A model generated the notes under the pieces. The model did not search any database. It saw nothing but the letters and a program-made list of their open reading frames with translations, and was not told where the DNA came from. Of a DNA stretch of 64,000 bases, positions 41,762-54,200 are shown piece by piece (the stretch's first letter is position 1; every line of letters begins with the position of its first letter). The translations under genes and the position numbers were made by a program. The stretch is from Dryas octopetala (taxonomy: Eukaryota > Streptophyta > Magnoliopsida > Rosales > Rosaceae): NCBI GenBank assembly GCA_963921425.1, contig OY992837.1, forward strand, positions 17,891,896 through 17,955,895. The letters run 5' to 3'.

Positions 41762-42200
41762 AAGGCCCGTTTGAGATTGTAGTTGAATAATCAAAAGCTG
41801 TTGTAGATGACAATTTTAGGTCATTCACAGTCACAACAGTTTTGGTGTTTGGTAATAAAAGTAAAAGCTGTAGTGTCTCACAATTCTAGGTCACTCACTA
41901 CAATTTTGAAAACCAGCTATCCACATGCTTTTCAAAATTGTTGTGATTGAAAGTTATAGACCCTATTAATAAAAATTTTGAGCTCTCCAATATACCCTCA
42001 ATTTTTATTCAAAATGATAGAGGTTTATGTAGCATTATGTCTATTTTAGTAATTATACACAACCACAATAGTTTTACATTAAAATTTACCAAACACCTTG
42101 ATACTCATTTTTGCACTTACATTACTTTACATCTGATTTTAATTCGCAGCTGTTCTACTTTATAGTTGTTTTTTATCACAACAATACCAAATTAAGCCTT
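41762..42200. mobile_element. Non-autonomous hAT-like MITE, copy B
   Basis: Same family and orientation as 3953-4576: it begins ggcccgtttgagattgtag, shares 'tctattttagtaattatacac' in part and the 'tttaccaaacacct' motif, and ends ccaaattaagcctt. Confidence 0.6.
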
Positions 42201-42480
42201 AGGCCTAGTTTAAGATTGTTGTGACTCTAGAAAAAAAAAATGTTTCTGCTGTGTGGTGAGGAAAAGCTGTTGTGAGGTAAAGCAGCTGGGGTATTTGGTA
42301 AACTGTATTTTTAAAAGTGCTATGAGTGTTAAGCAGCATTAGAGTGTTTGGTAAATTTTGATGTAGAAGTATTGTGGCTATGTATAATGAACAAAATGGA
42401 CATGATGTTGAAAGTACTTTTTACTATTTTGTTTGATAAAACAAGAGTGCTTTTACTTGCTTTTCTAATTTCATTTATGA
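42201..42480. mobile_element. Non-autonomous hAT-like MITE, copy C, inverted and truncated
   Basis: It abuts copy B in the opposite orientation. It begins aggcctagtttaagattg and carries tttggtaaactgtattttta and aaaatggacatgatgttgaa, which match the reverse complement of copy A. The far end is not recognisable. Confidence 0.55.
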
Positions 42481-43084
42481 ATTTTTTTTTTGTACAAACT
42501 AGTCTCTTAACTTACATAAAACTCACTTTAGATTAATATTAGCAAATTTGCCTGCGTGTTGTTGTGGGTGTTTATAATTTATTGCACTTGTGTGGAGGAT
42601 TTAGTGAAATTGGAAGAGATAAATGACAATATAAGTACATAAACAAAATTGTTAAACTTCATATTTACATCAACATTTGCTGTCATACTTGACAGAACCG
42701 TTCCCGGATTTCACCTTGAAATCCTGAGTGGTTTTGTGGGATCCAAAGCCAAGAGAATTCCTACAAAAAAATATGGCAGAACCTCCTCTGAAAATAGACT
42801 AACCCAAATTTATAAACCTTGTCGAAATTTCTTTCCAAACAAAATCAACAAGTAGTGCAAGTAAACATTTTCATCATTAAAGTAAATGCAAATGTTTAGA
42901 AAAACTTCCCTAAAACATGCAAGGTAAGATATCAGACATGATATCACGCTAAAATAGACAATAATATAATTAACCCAAATCCTTCATTGACATTCATGCA
43001 AACTATCCATCTCTAGGCCATGAAATGAAAATCACATCATATTAGTATCCTAGAAAGCTGCTAGTCATACACTTAGATAATTAA

Positions 43085-43332
43085 GCTCGCCACATCCCGT
43101 ACATATGCATGAGCAGGCAGATAAGCTCGCCACTTCCTGTGCCAAGTGATCTCGATACACAGGCAAGCAGGTAAGCTCGTCACTTTTCGTGCAAAATGAT
43201 CTCGATGCACGAGCAGGCTGGAATGTTCGCCACTTCTCGTGCAGAGAGAACCGATGCAAGGGCAAACAGGTATGTATGCTCGCCACTTCCTATGCAGAGT
43301 AAATCGATGCACGGGCAGACATGTATGTTCGT
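43085..43332. repeat. Minisatellite, five units of about 50 bp
   Basis: Units start at 43085, 43125, 43175, 43225 and 43278. Each opens with gctcgccacttcc or a close variant and ends in a 'gcacgggcagac'-like block. It lies within the Gypsy-like remnants. Confidence 0.85.
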
Positions 43333-43618
43333 ACATACTCTAGAACAACATTTGCCAGTAAAAGAATACACCAACACAAGGTTCTCAAAACAATTCATAA
43401 ACTAACTTTATTCAACAATATACATGCCTCTTGAATTTTGGATTCATCTCCATATATGCAAAAATCATTAAAACGTGTCTGTGAGAAATTTATACTTAAT
43501 TCATAAATCCCAAAGCCTAAATTAAAACTTATTTAATTAACCCAGAAACTACACTCATGAATAAAGTCAAAGCTTTCAAAGTGTAAGTATAAACATCCAA
43601 TTTAAACCTCCTCGATTT

Positions 43619-43620
43619 CC

Positions 43621-43646
<26 letters not shown>
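43619..43646. repeat. (CT)14 microsatellite
   Basis: An uninterrupted CT run in the LTR-derived leader-like region. Confidence 0.9.
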
Positions 43647-43651
<5 letters not shown>

Positions 43652-44704
43652 ATTCATTATCGTCGCCCTGTCACCGGCGCGTGGGCGCGCGTTCGGCAGC
43701 AGATGGAGGGGGACGAAAGCTCCCTGAGCTCGGCTCTCCTCCCTCTTCCTTCCCCTGGTCTCGATTCAGCTCAGAAATCCCCTAAACCCAAGAACCCATG
43801 CCAGTTTAGGCCAATTTGGAGCTTCGGCGTTGACTCGCCTTTTCCGGTGGTTTTGCGGCCCAACTCCGGCTCGGTAATTCTATTTCCAATGCCGTTATGC
43901 TGCCGGATTGGAAATCCGAGCGTGTTGCCATCCAAGGGCATTTCAGTCTTTTCACGTGATTGCACTGTGAGTAAAATTAGATAGTTTAATTGTTTGCTTG
44001 ATTGCTTATATGCATTGTTTGCTAGGATTTGGTAAAGTCTAGGCTTGAATCATGAAGATGGAAATGAAGGTGATTATGCAATGTGATTTATTGATTAGGA
44101 TGTGAATGGTTGTTGTTAAGGTTAATAGTTGACGATTAGGCATTTGAATTGCCAAAATGATTTATTATTATTGGTGGAATTTTATGTGAATTGAGGAATT
44201 TGATTTTCTTGATGCTTGGATCATTAGTGAATGAAATATTATGTGATTGAGAAATTATGGACTTATGAGGATTATTTATTTATGCCTTGGTATTATTATG
44301 AATATATTGTGGATTGTAGATTGTGAATTGTGAGAATTGAGGAAATGTATATTGAGGCAATGTGATTATGTACTGAGGTTCTTGGTTAAGTCATTTCACT
44401 CATACGAGTTCTAGTGAGCTTACCGGGTTATTTGTTTGAATGACCCGGTGTACCATGGATATAGTGCAGTGTGGTTGTTGATGTTTTGCAAGTTAAGCAG
44501 GCTGAGGAGGTAGTGAGATCTATTTGATTTGATTAAACGATTTTGTACAGAGGTTTTACATAAATTTTTTATGGCTCACACTCTAATTTATTAAATCTAT
44601 TTATTTAATATGCTAAGTGCATGACTCATTGTTGAAAAAAAGGGTTTAAATGGAAATGTCTCAATATTTTTATGGGCCTGAGGTTTAGGGCGTTACAGAA
44701 TGGT

Positions 44705-44830
44705 TATAACGACCCAATCCAAATTTCACAAGAAATTTAAATTTTTATTTGTACTGGCTCATTGTTTAAAAAATGAATTTAAATGACAAGATTTCAGTGT
44801 TTTTATGGACCCAGAGTTCGGAGCGTTACA
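44705..44830 (+). mobile_element. 126-bp internally deleted LTR
   Basis: It begins tataacgacccaatccaaat, a one-base variant of the TGTAACGACCCGACCC start at 20174, and ends cggagcgttaca, like the terminus at 44698. Only the two ends of an LTR remain. Confidence 0.55.
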
Positions 44831-46597
44831 ATATTGAACTTACAAAATGTGAGTAGATGAGAAATTTAATATGCTGACTGTTGTGTTAAGATATTGTTCA
44901 TATCTTAATACAACAAATAACCCCAAAAGAAGGTTATATCAGTTGGTGAGACAATTGTTTGTGTCCATATTCAAAACATTAAAAGCTGTAGATTGTTCAA
45001 AATATTTGTTGCTGATTGGTTGGTTAATGGAAGCTTTAGGTTGGTTAATGGAAGCTTTCATCTTCACTGGTGGTGAATTGTTCATTTTCATTGACATTTT
45101 ATGCAGGGGTATTCTTTTGATGTTCACTCACTAAAATAATGGAATTAATTCCAGTTGTTGGGGGGGGGGGGGTCCTGCTCTCCTTGGCTGAAAATTTGAA
45201 AAACAATATTTGTCAGTGTAAGTAAATAGTTAAATATTGTGCAATGTAAAGTAAACCAATGGTTTAATAGAGTTAGTATGAGGTTAATAATCAGGATCAA
45301 GTTTACGGAAAAAGGAATAAATTGGTTGCTTTACTAAGTACAAAATAAATCAATGATGTAAGGTGAACATAAGTTTTGAAAACTAAATGCAATTAAAAAA
45401 CTATGTTTTCAGTTGTTAAATCTCTACTGTTGAATCGTATGTCACTATGTAACCTGAAACTTTTTGTTGAAAAAATAAAATAAGTGTTTCACATTTAGCG
45501 GTTCAGCATTATTCTTATATACAGAAAACTACAAATAAATTCTCTTATGTATAATTATTTCGAGCCCAAAGCAACTCAAGTATGAATTTTATTATTCAAA
45601 ATTTTTACCATTTCTTCTCGTTTTTGTATTTTTGATGAATTGAAATTTATTCAATCAATAAATCATTGTTGAGAGCAGTATAACACTAAGTTTAAAGCTC
45701 TAGAAGTTTGATAAAAAATAATAATTAAGGTCCAAAACAAGACCAACCAAGAGCAAAAGAGATATCTAAACTGAAATAGGACTACAAAAATAGCATAGGC
45801 TTCAAAAAGAGGATTTGAAGTTTGCACAGTAAATTGTGAGAGGAACATGTGAAATTTAAATTGGCAAAAATTTCAAATTGAGTCTATCATAATTTTCATT
45901 ATGAAAACTGGCACTAACCAACTATTTCCTTCAAAGATAAAACTGTTTCACCAAGTAATATTTTTTTTGACAGAGCATAGATGACCACCCATACCAGATA
46001 TGGTTATGACATGAAATAATAATTGATTTTCAATATAATGAACATTGAATAATCATGCACGACTTTGTTATAGAAGAGATGACATGCATCATGAAATTTG
46101 CCCAACATAAGGAGGTTTATCATAATTAGAGTTTCTTTGACTTGAAAAAAATTTCAGCTGATTTATGAGTTGCATTATCCATATTTTTAATTTCAAAGTA
46201 ATATTAATAATAAAAAAGTAAAAGTGATTACTATTTGTATAAGATATCTTATGAGTTTTAGCAATATAGGTGGAGCAGAAAACTAAAACTAGCAATAATT
46301 TCAGCTGATTACTCCACCTAAATGCCTAATTAGGCATATAGGGGCAGGAGTCATAAACAATCAGGTATATATTAATGTGGTGTTTTGCCTATTTGTAATG
46401 CATATGAGTGTTTGAGAAATAAGATAGATGCAGAGTAAACCTGATTGGGGATTTTTTTGTTGTGCTTCGAATTTTGAAATTCTTGATTGAAACATTGTCC
46501 AAATTTGAATTACTTTGTTCTAAAGCTTTTAAAGCAGCAGCTTCCTGAGCTTTCTTTTCAGTTGCAGTAGCACTTCAAAGCAGGAATAAAAAGAGGG
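44831..46597. other. Intergenic; a coding remnant may lie at its right edge
   Basis: A 13-G tract lies at 45160-45172. On the minus strand, 46590-46450 reads ATEKKAQEAAALKALEQS in an open frame. Its distance from the RPA1-like relic collapses to a few hundred bp if the Pack-MULE is removed, so it could be that gene's last exon. The rest is AT-rich with nothing recognised. Confidence 0.35.
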
Positions 46598-46774
46598 TTT
46601 AATTATAGTCCCTAATTTTAAACCCCCTAACCACCCTAAAAGTTTCCCTAAACCCCCACCCATCTAGAAACTCATCCAAAACCCCCTAAAACTTATATTA
46701 TCTTTTTTACCCTTCTGACGCGCGCTAACTCGTTCTGACGTTTGCACTGACGCACTCTGACGCGCTCGCTGACG

Positions 46775-46925
46775 TCACTGTAACTGAATTTTACTGTAAT
46801 TGAATTTTGAGTGCACATCACTATAACTGAATTTTACTGTAATTGAATTTTGAGTGCACATCACTATAACTGAATTTTACTGTAATTGAATTTTGAGCGC
46901 ACATCATTGTAACTGAATTTTGCTG
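46775..46925. repeat. 43-bp tandem repeat, three full copies plus a partial
   Basis: Units start at 46775, 46818 and 46861, each beginning tcactataactgaatttta and ending tgagtgcaca. They form a subterminal array inside the Pack-MULE. Confidence 0.9.
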
Positions 46926-48099
46926 AAACTGATTTTTTCTGAAACTAAATGTTTTGCTGAAACTCAACATTTCGCTAGAAGTACTAAATCAAACACTGAA
47001 AATGAAATTCGAATATTTACTGAAAGCCAAGATGGATTGACACGCGCTGATAGCTTATGGGCCCAACAAAAAAAGAAACTTACATCTTTACTAAAAACAA
47101 TTACACCTTGACTAAAAAAAACAGTTAAACTTGATTATATAAAACAATTACACATTGACTAAAAACAATTACATTATTACTTGACCAAGAAAAAAATAAT
47201 TACACCATTACAATGCAAAAAAAAAAAAAAATTGTAACTAAAATCAAAACAAAACCGACACTAAAACTAAACCCTAGACAAGTCATCACCGTCCAAATCT
47301 CAAATATCTGACCACCTCACGCGTGCCAAGTACACGACAGTCACCACTGCCTCTGGTGAGTTGCTTAGATCTGTTTCCATCTGCAAATTTGATTCATCAT
47401 ATTTCAAGACCACAATTTCATTCAAAATTCATCAAAAACTTACAGTGCTGCCACGTGTTTCACGAGCTGAAACTGTTTTACGAACTGAAACTATTTAATC
47501 TCAATACAATTCCTAAGCCTAATTCATCTAAATTAGAGCATATAATCAGATCAACAAAAAAACAAAGGAATAAAAAATCTAAAACTCATAGTACTGCCAC
47601 GTATTTCAACACCCAGTTCCGTGAAATGTAATTGACCCTTAAAAGAGTATATGCAAGCACATTTAAACAACAATAACAACATTGATAATTAAAGTACGTG
47701 AATGTTGTATAAGAAAACCATAATGTTAAAGTATGTGAATGTTATAAAAATCATGTTCCTCACACTTCGAACAAAAGCATGACCGTTATTGAGGCTTTTA
47801 ATAACAATGTATACTCAAACCAACTTAAATTCAAATGAAAATAATCTCTCTGCTAGAACTAGATAGTTGGGAGGTAAGTGGTTAATATATCAGTTGGCAA
47901 CCACTTGCAAGATCCAAACTTGTTCTTTCAAAAGCGATAATTGTTAGAAATGTCATCTACACATTTAATTGAATCTAGATAAAATTAACAAACTGAAATC
48001 ATAATATTACCAAAAGTTTTCCATTAATTTTACAAGCTAACCAATAAAAAAGCAATAGATAAACAAAGCAAACGCAAGGCTCACAAAAAGAGGTGGTAC

Positions 48100-48420
48100 C
48101 TTTAAGCCCAATAGTAAGGGTTTTTTGGCAAAGAGACCAAGCACAATCAATGGCTCAAAGAAATAACCAATAGAGTGACAGTCGTGCACGAGAATCCTTC
48201 CGTCCATCACTATCCAATTTGGTGCCTGCCCACACACACAAAAACAACACTCAAAACCATAACACATAACAAATTAAGCTACATGTATATTTTGATATAT
48301 ATAGTGTATAAAGATGAAGTATTTTTGCAGTAGTAGTACCAGTCTCGTTGATTTCGACAACAAAGTCATCGCAAAGCTTCTCGAGCAAGCGGAGGAAGAA
48401 GACCAGGCCATGTGGCATCG
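48100..48420 (-). pseudogene. Captured fragment of an RNA 3'-terminal phosphate cyclase-like (RCL1) gene
   Basis: Two exon-like blocks with intact splice borders. The first (48420-48340) reads ATWPGL then, in another frame, LRLLEKLCDDFVVEINETG, ending at a GT donor. The second (48225-48100) follows a cag acceptor and reads IVMDGRILVHDC then GYFFEPLIVLGLFAKKPL, ending AAG before a GT donor. The order and wording match the N-terminal part of RCL1, a nucleolar 18S rRNA-processing factor. Frameshifts lie in both blocks, and the rest of the gene is absent. The minus-strand sequence upstream (to about 48720) may also derive from the donor gene's 5' end. Confidence 0.75.
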
Positions 48421-48709
48421 ATCTGCCGCCGTGGCTGATCGGATGGAGAATTCGAGCATACCATCGTGCTCAGGACGTCGAGAGGAAGAAGACTTGGGTG
48501 GTCCGACATTCCAACTCCGCCGAAAAAGGCAGATCGCCGGGGAGCACCACCAATCGTAGTCGAGGCGATCTGGGCTGTTTGGACTTGATTCGGGGCAAGT
48601 GATGACATAAGGAGGAAGAGGAGAGAAAGACGAAGCTGATGGTGGTGGTCTCGCTGGCAACCATTGCCAGACGACGCCATACGTGTTGACGATAGCCGCT
48701 CGCAAAGGA

Positions 48710-48740
<31 letters not shown>

Positions 48741-49029
48741 CGTGAGGATGAGAGAAATTAAAAAAGAAAACTGATTTTGAATAACATGGTTATAATAGGA
48801 ATATTTAAAAAAAAGTGGGTCAAACATAGGTGGGTGTTAGTTGACCAGGGGGTTTTGAGAGATTTTAAGTGACTAATAAGGGGTTTTGAATTAGTTTTAA
48901 TAAGGGTGGAGGTTTTGAAATAACCAAGCTCTAATTAGGGGGTTTGAATAGTTTACTCGTTTAATTATTATTAGAATTTGAACAGAAATGTTTGCCAAAC
49001 TAAATAGGAATGAAAAGAAATGTAAGTTG

Positions 49030-49800
49030 TTAAAAGAAATTTGACCTTTTGAATTTCTTTCTCTGTTGTGTTAGAGATTTGAAAAGGGCTCTCTTCACTG
49101 TAAGTTTCCTTTTTGAAAGCAAAGCAGCTCTTTCTTTTAGATTACTAGTGGAGGTGGGATCATCTGTAAGTGTAGGCTTTTTGGAGGAAGGTAATGGGAT
49201 GAAAAGCAGCGATTGTTCAGACATTTCTTTTTTCTTCTCTTCAACTTGTTATTCACCAGATGGCTTAGACCCTAATTTGATGAGAAGAGGCTCATCATCA
49301 AAGACAACATGAATCGGAAGATCATTTCTGTTTGAGTTTGTTTTGAAAGCTCCATATCGAAAGTGAAAATTTTTTGTCTGATATTGGAGGTGAAGAATTG
49401 TCTTTGGCAATTCATATTGATCCACAAAACCTTTCTCAACCAATAAACGATGGCAGGTAACTCATAACAATTGCTCTACCACTCTGCCAATGATCATCAC
49501 GTTGGTTATGTCGTTTGTGTCCTCAATGACCAACCCTAGTTTAAATCTACAGTTTAGATTGATCACATGTGTTATCAATGATTGATAGTTGTTTTGTAAT
49601 ATATTGTATGAAAATATTAGAAAGAAATATAATGTTAAAAGTTGTTTACCATGGCAGAGGAATTGAATCCTGTGTACTGTGCTTTGGGCATACCAGCTTG
49701 TTATTTCCTGCAGTGGTTCTCATTTGTTTGTAACATGTGGGGCAAGCGTTGTACCATCATCCAACACGTGTGTCAAAACGCTTAATTCTTGCTCTACAGC
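49030..49800 (-). pseudogene. Decayed RPA1-like (replication protein A large subunit) gene fragment
   Basis: On the minus strand a zinc-ribbon segment (about 49770-49665) reads WYNACPTCYKQ then LVCPKHSTQ. After what looks like an intron comes an OB-fold segment: RFKLGLVIEDTNDITNVMII, EQLL, stop, then LLVEKGFVDQYELPKTILHL and KNFHFRYGAF. This matches the C-terminal zinc-ribbon/OB domain of RPA1-like proteins. A TGA replaces the first Trp of the usual WWY, His replaces the fourth zinc Cys, and further stops occur near 49458 and 49248. RPA1-like genes can be cellular or carried by Helitrons; nothing here decides which. Confidence 0.65.
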
Positions 49801-51285
49801 TAATAATCTTATCTTATGATAGGTATAAAGAAATTGGTTATGATGGTATTAAAAATTAGATGGTTTGTGACAAAAAGTAATGAAAGTTTTTGCAATGTGA
49901 AAAACTATCTTTTTTAAAATTAGAAACAGTACATGTTCAAGCCTTTGAAGTAAGAACCTTTGGAGTCATAGTGTTTTAGGTTTAAGTTAAAGTAAATTGA
50001 TAAATGCGAATTTTAACATGCAAATTCAGTGTTTGGGGTCATATATTTTTTTTTCTAAAGTAAAAGCAATTATGGAATGACAAATTGACAAAGCTAAAGC
50101 AAATTGAAAGCTTGCTGTAAATCTGTGATTTTTTGAAAAGGAAATATGAAATTAAAGGTGCCACAGCTAAGAAAAAAGTATAGGTTACTTAAAGAAGAAA
50201 AACATTAAATAGATGATCGATAAATGCTTACTTTGCAAATGTCGGGGTTGAACACATTTAAAGCTTCGACAGACAGGTTGTCAGGATTCTGTGATTGTTG
50301 GCTTGCTAGCTGGGGGGGTTGTTGAAGATGGTAGCACATTGATAGACATTGTAAAACCTTTAAAACTATATATTTGGTGTCTTCAAAGAAAAGAACATTG
50401 TTAGTTTAGATTGTAAAAGAAATATATTTTTATGTTGAAATCTTAGAGAATTCTTACGCCATCTTGTATGATTCAATCTCTGGTATTTGTGGATTCACAA
50501 AAGTTAGAGTGACATTACTACTGGTTAAGACGTGTTTCTCTGCATGTTTATAAATTGGAAATCAAATTTTTACGTTGTAAAGTGTACAAGGACATCATTT
50601 CATATTTTCATATAAAAACTGATACGACAAGGATATTCATCGAATGATAAGCAGATATAAAAACTGGTATGATATGAATATAGATACAAATAATAGGTCA
50701 ATATGTCATGCATAAGCATATAAATAACAGGTTTTATTTCAGTTGCAGCAACACTTCTTATTCTGATATGACATGCATATACATATAAATAGAATGGCTT
50801 ATATGAATCTATGAATGCCACAACATACTTGACTTCTTCTAAGCATTTTGGTAAATATGGCAACATCTTTTCTTGCAACTAACTATGATTCATTATCAAG
50901 TTTTATGATAAACATGGTAATATTTTTTTTTCTCAAATATATATATGGCAATACCATTCATAAGCATTTGTATGGATATTGTGTGTTATCAAACAAAGAA
51001 AAAAAATATAAATTGCTTACTGAGATACTCCCTGACTTTTAGACTTATGAATACTACGAACACTGACGACATTAATTATTGCAAAGCGTCTTCATTGAAG
51101 CTCAACAACATCATAATCGATCTATTTATCTAATTGCCGCTTGTATTGCATCTCCCTACATCAAAATGATTGTAAAATCAATTACATATATAACACATAT
51201 ATACATAGAAAAAAAAGATGTTAAATCTCCTGAATATGCTGCAAAAGTTGAATATTGAAGCATTCTTCTCTTTGTTTCAACTGTT
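49801..51285. other. Intergenic, nothing firmly recognised
   Basis: A short open segment on the minus strand (about 50330-50235, including QQSQNPDNLSVEALNVF) could be an upstream exon of the RPA1-like relic. It is unsupported by a known motif. Confidence 0.3.
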
Positions 51286-54200
51286 GTTATCCTACCTCAA
51301 GTGCAAGGTTGTCAAGTTTTAGTATGGAAATAGAAGTAGGAGGTTGTCGTACCCAAGAGATTAGATTAGGATTTCAATCACAAGCTAAATTGATTTTAGG
51401 GTTATAAAACTAATTAACAAACAACCTACTATGTACTATGCAAAGCCAAGACTAAACATAATGATATGTGCAAATGTATAGTGTTGAGTTGTTGTTTGGT
51501 TGATTGATGATAAGTAACACTAGAATTTGAAACTAACAAATGGAAATACAAGCAAATTTAAGTACAAATTAAATTCAATGATGATGAAGGACTTGAGGTT
51601 ATTAGGGGTTCACACTAACCCTCCTATGTAACAAACAATTCAATTAATGATTATGTCAAATTAGATAGATTAGATTCCCTCCTAAAATAAAATTAATTCT
51701 AAATGCAACCCAAGCTTAGGATCAAAGTCCAAGGACTCCAATCCCCGGCAACGGCACCAAAAACTTGTTGTTATTCTACCTCAAGTGCAACGTTGTCAAA
51801 TTTTAGCATGGAAATGGAAGTAGAAGGTTGTCGTACCCAAGAGATTGGATTAGAATTTCCATCACAAGCTAGATTGATTTTAGGGTTATAAATTAAACTA
51901 ACAAACAACCTACTATGTACTATGCAAAGCCAAGACTAAACATAAAGGTATGTGCAAATGTATAGTGTTGAGTTGTTGTTTGGTTGATTGATGATAAGTA
52001 ACACTAGAATTTGAAACTAACAAATGGAAATACAAGCAAATTCAAGTACAAATTAAATTCAATGATGATGAAGGATTTGAGGTTATTAGGGGTTCGCACT
52101 AATCCTCCCATGTAACAAACAATTCAATTAATGATTATGCCAAATTAGATTGATTAGATTCTCTCATAACCCCTGATCAAGGTAAATTAGGGCACATCCT
52201 CTTTCATGTTATCAACTATCCCAACCAAGGTGATAGGTAACTATTTAAGATTAATGTCATAGCAAACCCTAGGTGCATAAAGTTTTAAGGATGAGGAATT
52301 CAAGCAATTAAAACAATCCAACCAAGGTGCTTTTAAATTACCATGCTTGTATGCAACAAGTTTTAGGAACTAAAGGTTACCAATCTCCAATTTCTACATG
52401 ACAACATTTCTCATATGCATAAGTGGTAAATTCACAAATATAAGTCATGATCTTTAAACTAGCATAAGAGCATATATATCCAAAAGGGCATTTATATCAC
52501 AAATCACAAAGTCATTACATGGTTAGGCTAGGGCTACATCCCTAACCCCAAATCAAAAAACTACTCACTAGCCATAAAAGTTACAAACAACATCACAAAT
52601 TGAAACATAAATGGAAACAAGAAGGAAAAAAGAAAACTCTAAATGTTGAAGCCAAGCTCCCAAGTGGTGTCACTCCTCCAAGGATGCCCAAAATAGCTTT
52701 TTGTCTCAAGTGCCTCCAACCTCCTCTTGCAATAATGGTGGTGAATATGGTAGATGGGTATTGTTATGGTGTTTCTGGAGAGGAAGAGTTGATAGAGGGA
52801 AGATGGAGAAAAAGAAATGATGAAGAGAGCTGAGAAAAAGCTAGGGTTTTGGAAGATGGAAGATAAGATGTGTGTTTTTGAGATGAAATGATGGAATGAA
52901 TGATGAAATGAGTGAAATTAGAGAGGATGGAGAGGGGAGCTTGAAAATGAGAGAGTTTTGGGTGAGTTGTTATGTCTAGAATATGTGGCTAGGATTAAAA
53001 GAAAATGAAGGGATAAGGTTTGGTTAATTTTTCAAAAATGAGAATATTTCATCTTATCCCTCAATGGATGATCTTTAAAGGATGTTGAGATAGGTAGATG
53101 TTCTCTTTGCCTCATTTAGAGCCTTCACATTGTGGTTTCTAAATTTTTTTGAGAATGGACAAACAAAGGGAAAGGAAAGAGAGCATGTGATAGGCAATTA
53201 CCCAAAATGGAAAGATGTCTTGGGACCACTTTATCCTTTTGCTGACAGGATTTCTGAGCTGTCTTTGGAGAGCAATTTGGAGACCTTAACCAACTCAGAA
53301 ATTTACATTTTATATCAATAGAAATTCATGTATGTCTTCTTTCTAAAAATATATTATATGCCTCAGTCCAAGCTCGAACCAAAATGTTATGCCCCACACA
53401 ATGCAGCTGACTCAGTTCTCCTCGGGTGCATTTTTGGGCTAACTTTGAAATTCAAAATGAACACTTTAAAAGTCTTCAAATATCACAAAATTTAACCTAG
53501 AATAACTTCAAGGTGATAGCGTCTATCTCCAATTGGATTCATGTCAAAATCTATTACGGAAAATAAATGGTGAAATTTCTCATTTTATTGATCGAAAGCC
53601 AAAAACACAAAACTAAATAAAATTTAAAGCTTTTAATCAAATTAACTCACAAAAACTAAGTAAGAGAAATATAAAAGGATGTGAATTTATGAACATATCA
53701 AATACCCTCAAATTTAGGTTTTGCTCGTCCTCGAGCAAACAAAACACACAATAAAGAAAAATACAAGATAGGGCTATGAATTTCATAAGCACAAAATATT
53801 TCCTAGATTTTCCTCTAGTGCTAATAACAAGACATGAAACACATGCTTGAGTGTGTGTGCACTATAAACCATATGTCAATTCAATGCATTCACAAGATAT
53901 GCAATTCAAACTTGGATAACCAAACACTCATTGGAATGCTCTCTATTTTGACACAAGTGTTTAAGAGTTAGTATATACACTCAATGTAATGTTGTGCATA
54001 TACCTCCATATTCTTGCTACTCAATCTCATCTGCACTAGTCATGCACAAAATATCTTGAATCAAAAAGACTTTTATTAGGTTGTAATGAGGTTTAGGGTG
54101 AGGGGTTAAAGAAATGAAAAGGAAAGGTTATCACAAATTTCAAGCAAACATAATAAGCAATTCTCTTGTTGAGATTTAAAAATTTTAAAGACTTTAAGAT

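Larger units (their letters stand above)
42640..44698. mobile_element. Gypsy-like LTR remnants
   Basis: 42650-42850 is an inverted copy of 22920-23125 (landmarks on the minus strand: gggttagtctattttcagag, then ggaggttctgcc). Further right, a CT-rich and then CG-rich block (43610-43960) resembles the start of transcribed LTR sequence, and the region ends tttagggcgttaca (44685-44698), a plus-strand LTR terminus. The two parts point in opposite directions, so at least two insertions are joined. No coding domain recognised. Confidence 0.5.
46607..48959. mobile_element. Pack-MULE-like element with 9-bp target duplication
   Basis: TTTAATTAT occurs directly on both sides (46598-46606 and 48960-48968), the 9-bp duplication of Mutator-like elements. 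The ends are related and inverted: ttttaaaccccctaa on the left, and on the other strand from the right end ttcaaaccccctaa, each continuing into further 'aaaccccct' blocks. The 2,353-bp element has no transposase. It holds a 43-bp tandem repeat near the left end and a fragment of an RCL1-like host gene on the minus strand near the right end. Confidence 0.8.

Noticed and set aside
43703-43984. Open frame MEGDESSLSSALLPLPSP and onward as a gene
   Set aside because: It sits in CT/CG-rich LTR-type leader sequence next to a minisatellite, with no domain recognised.
52600-52833. Basic 77-codon open frame as a host gene
   Set aside because: It is within retroelement remnants and lacks any known motif.
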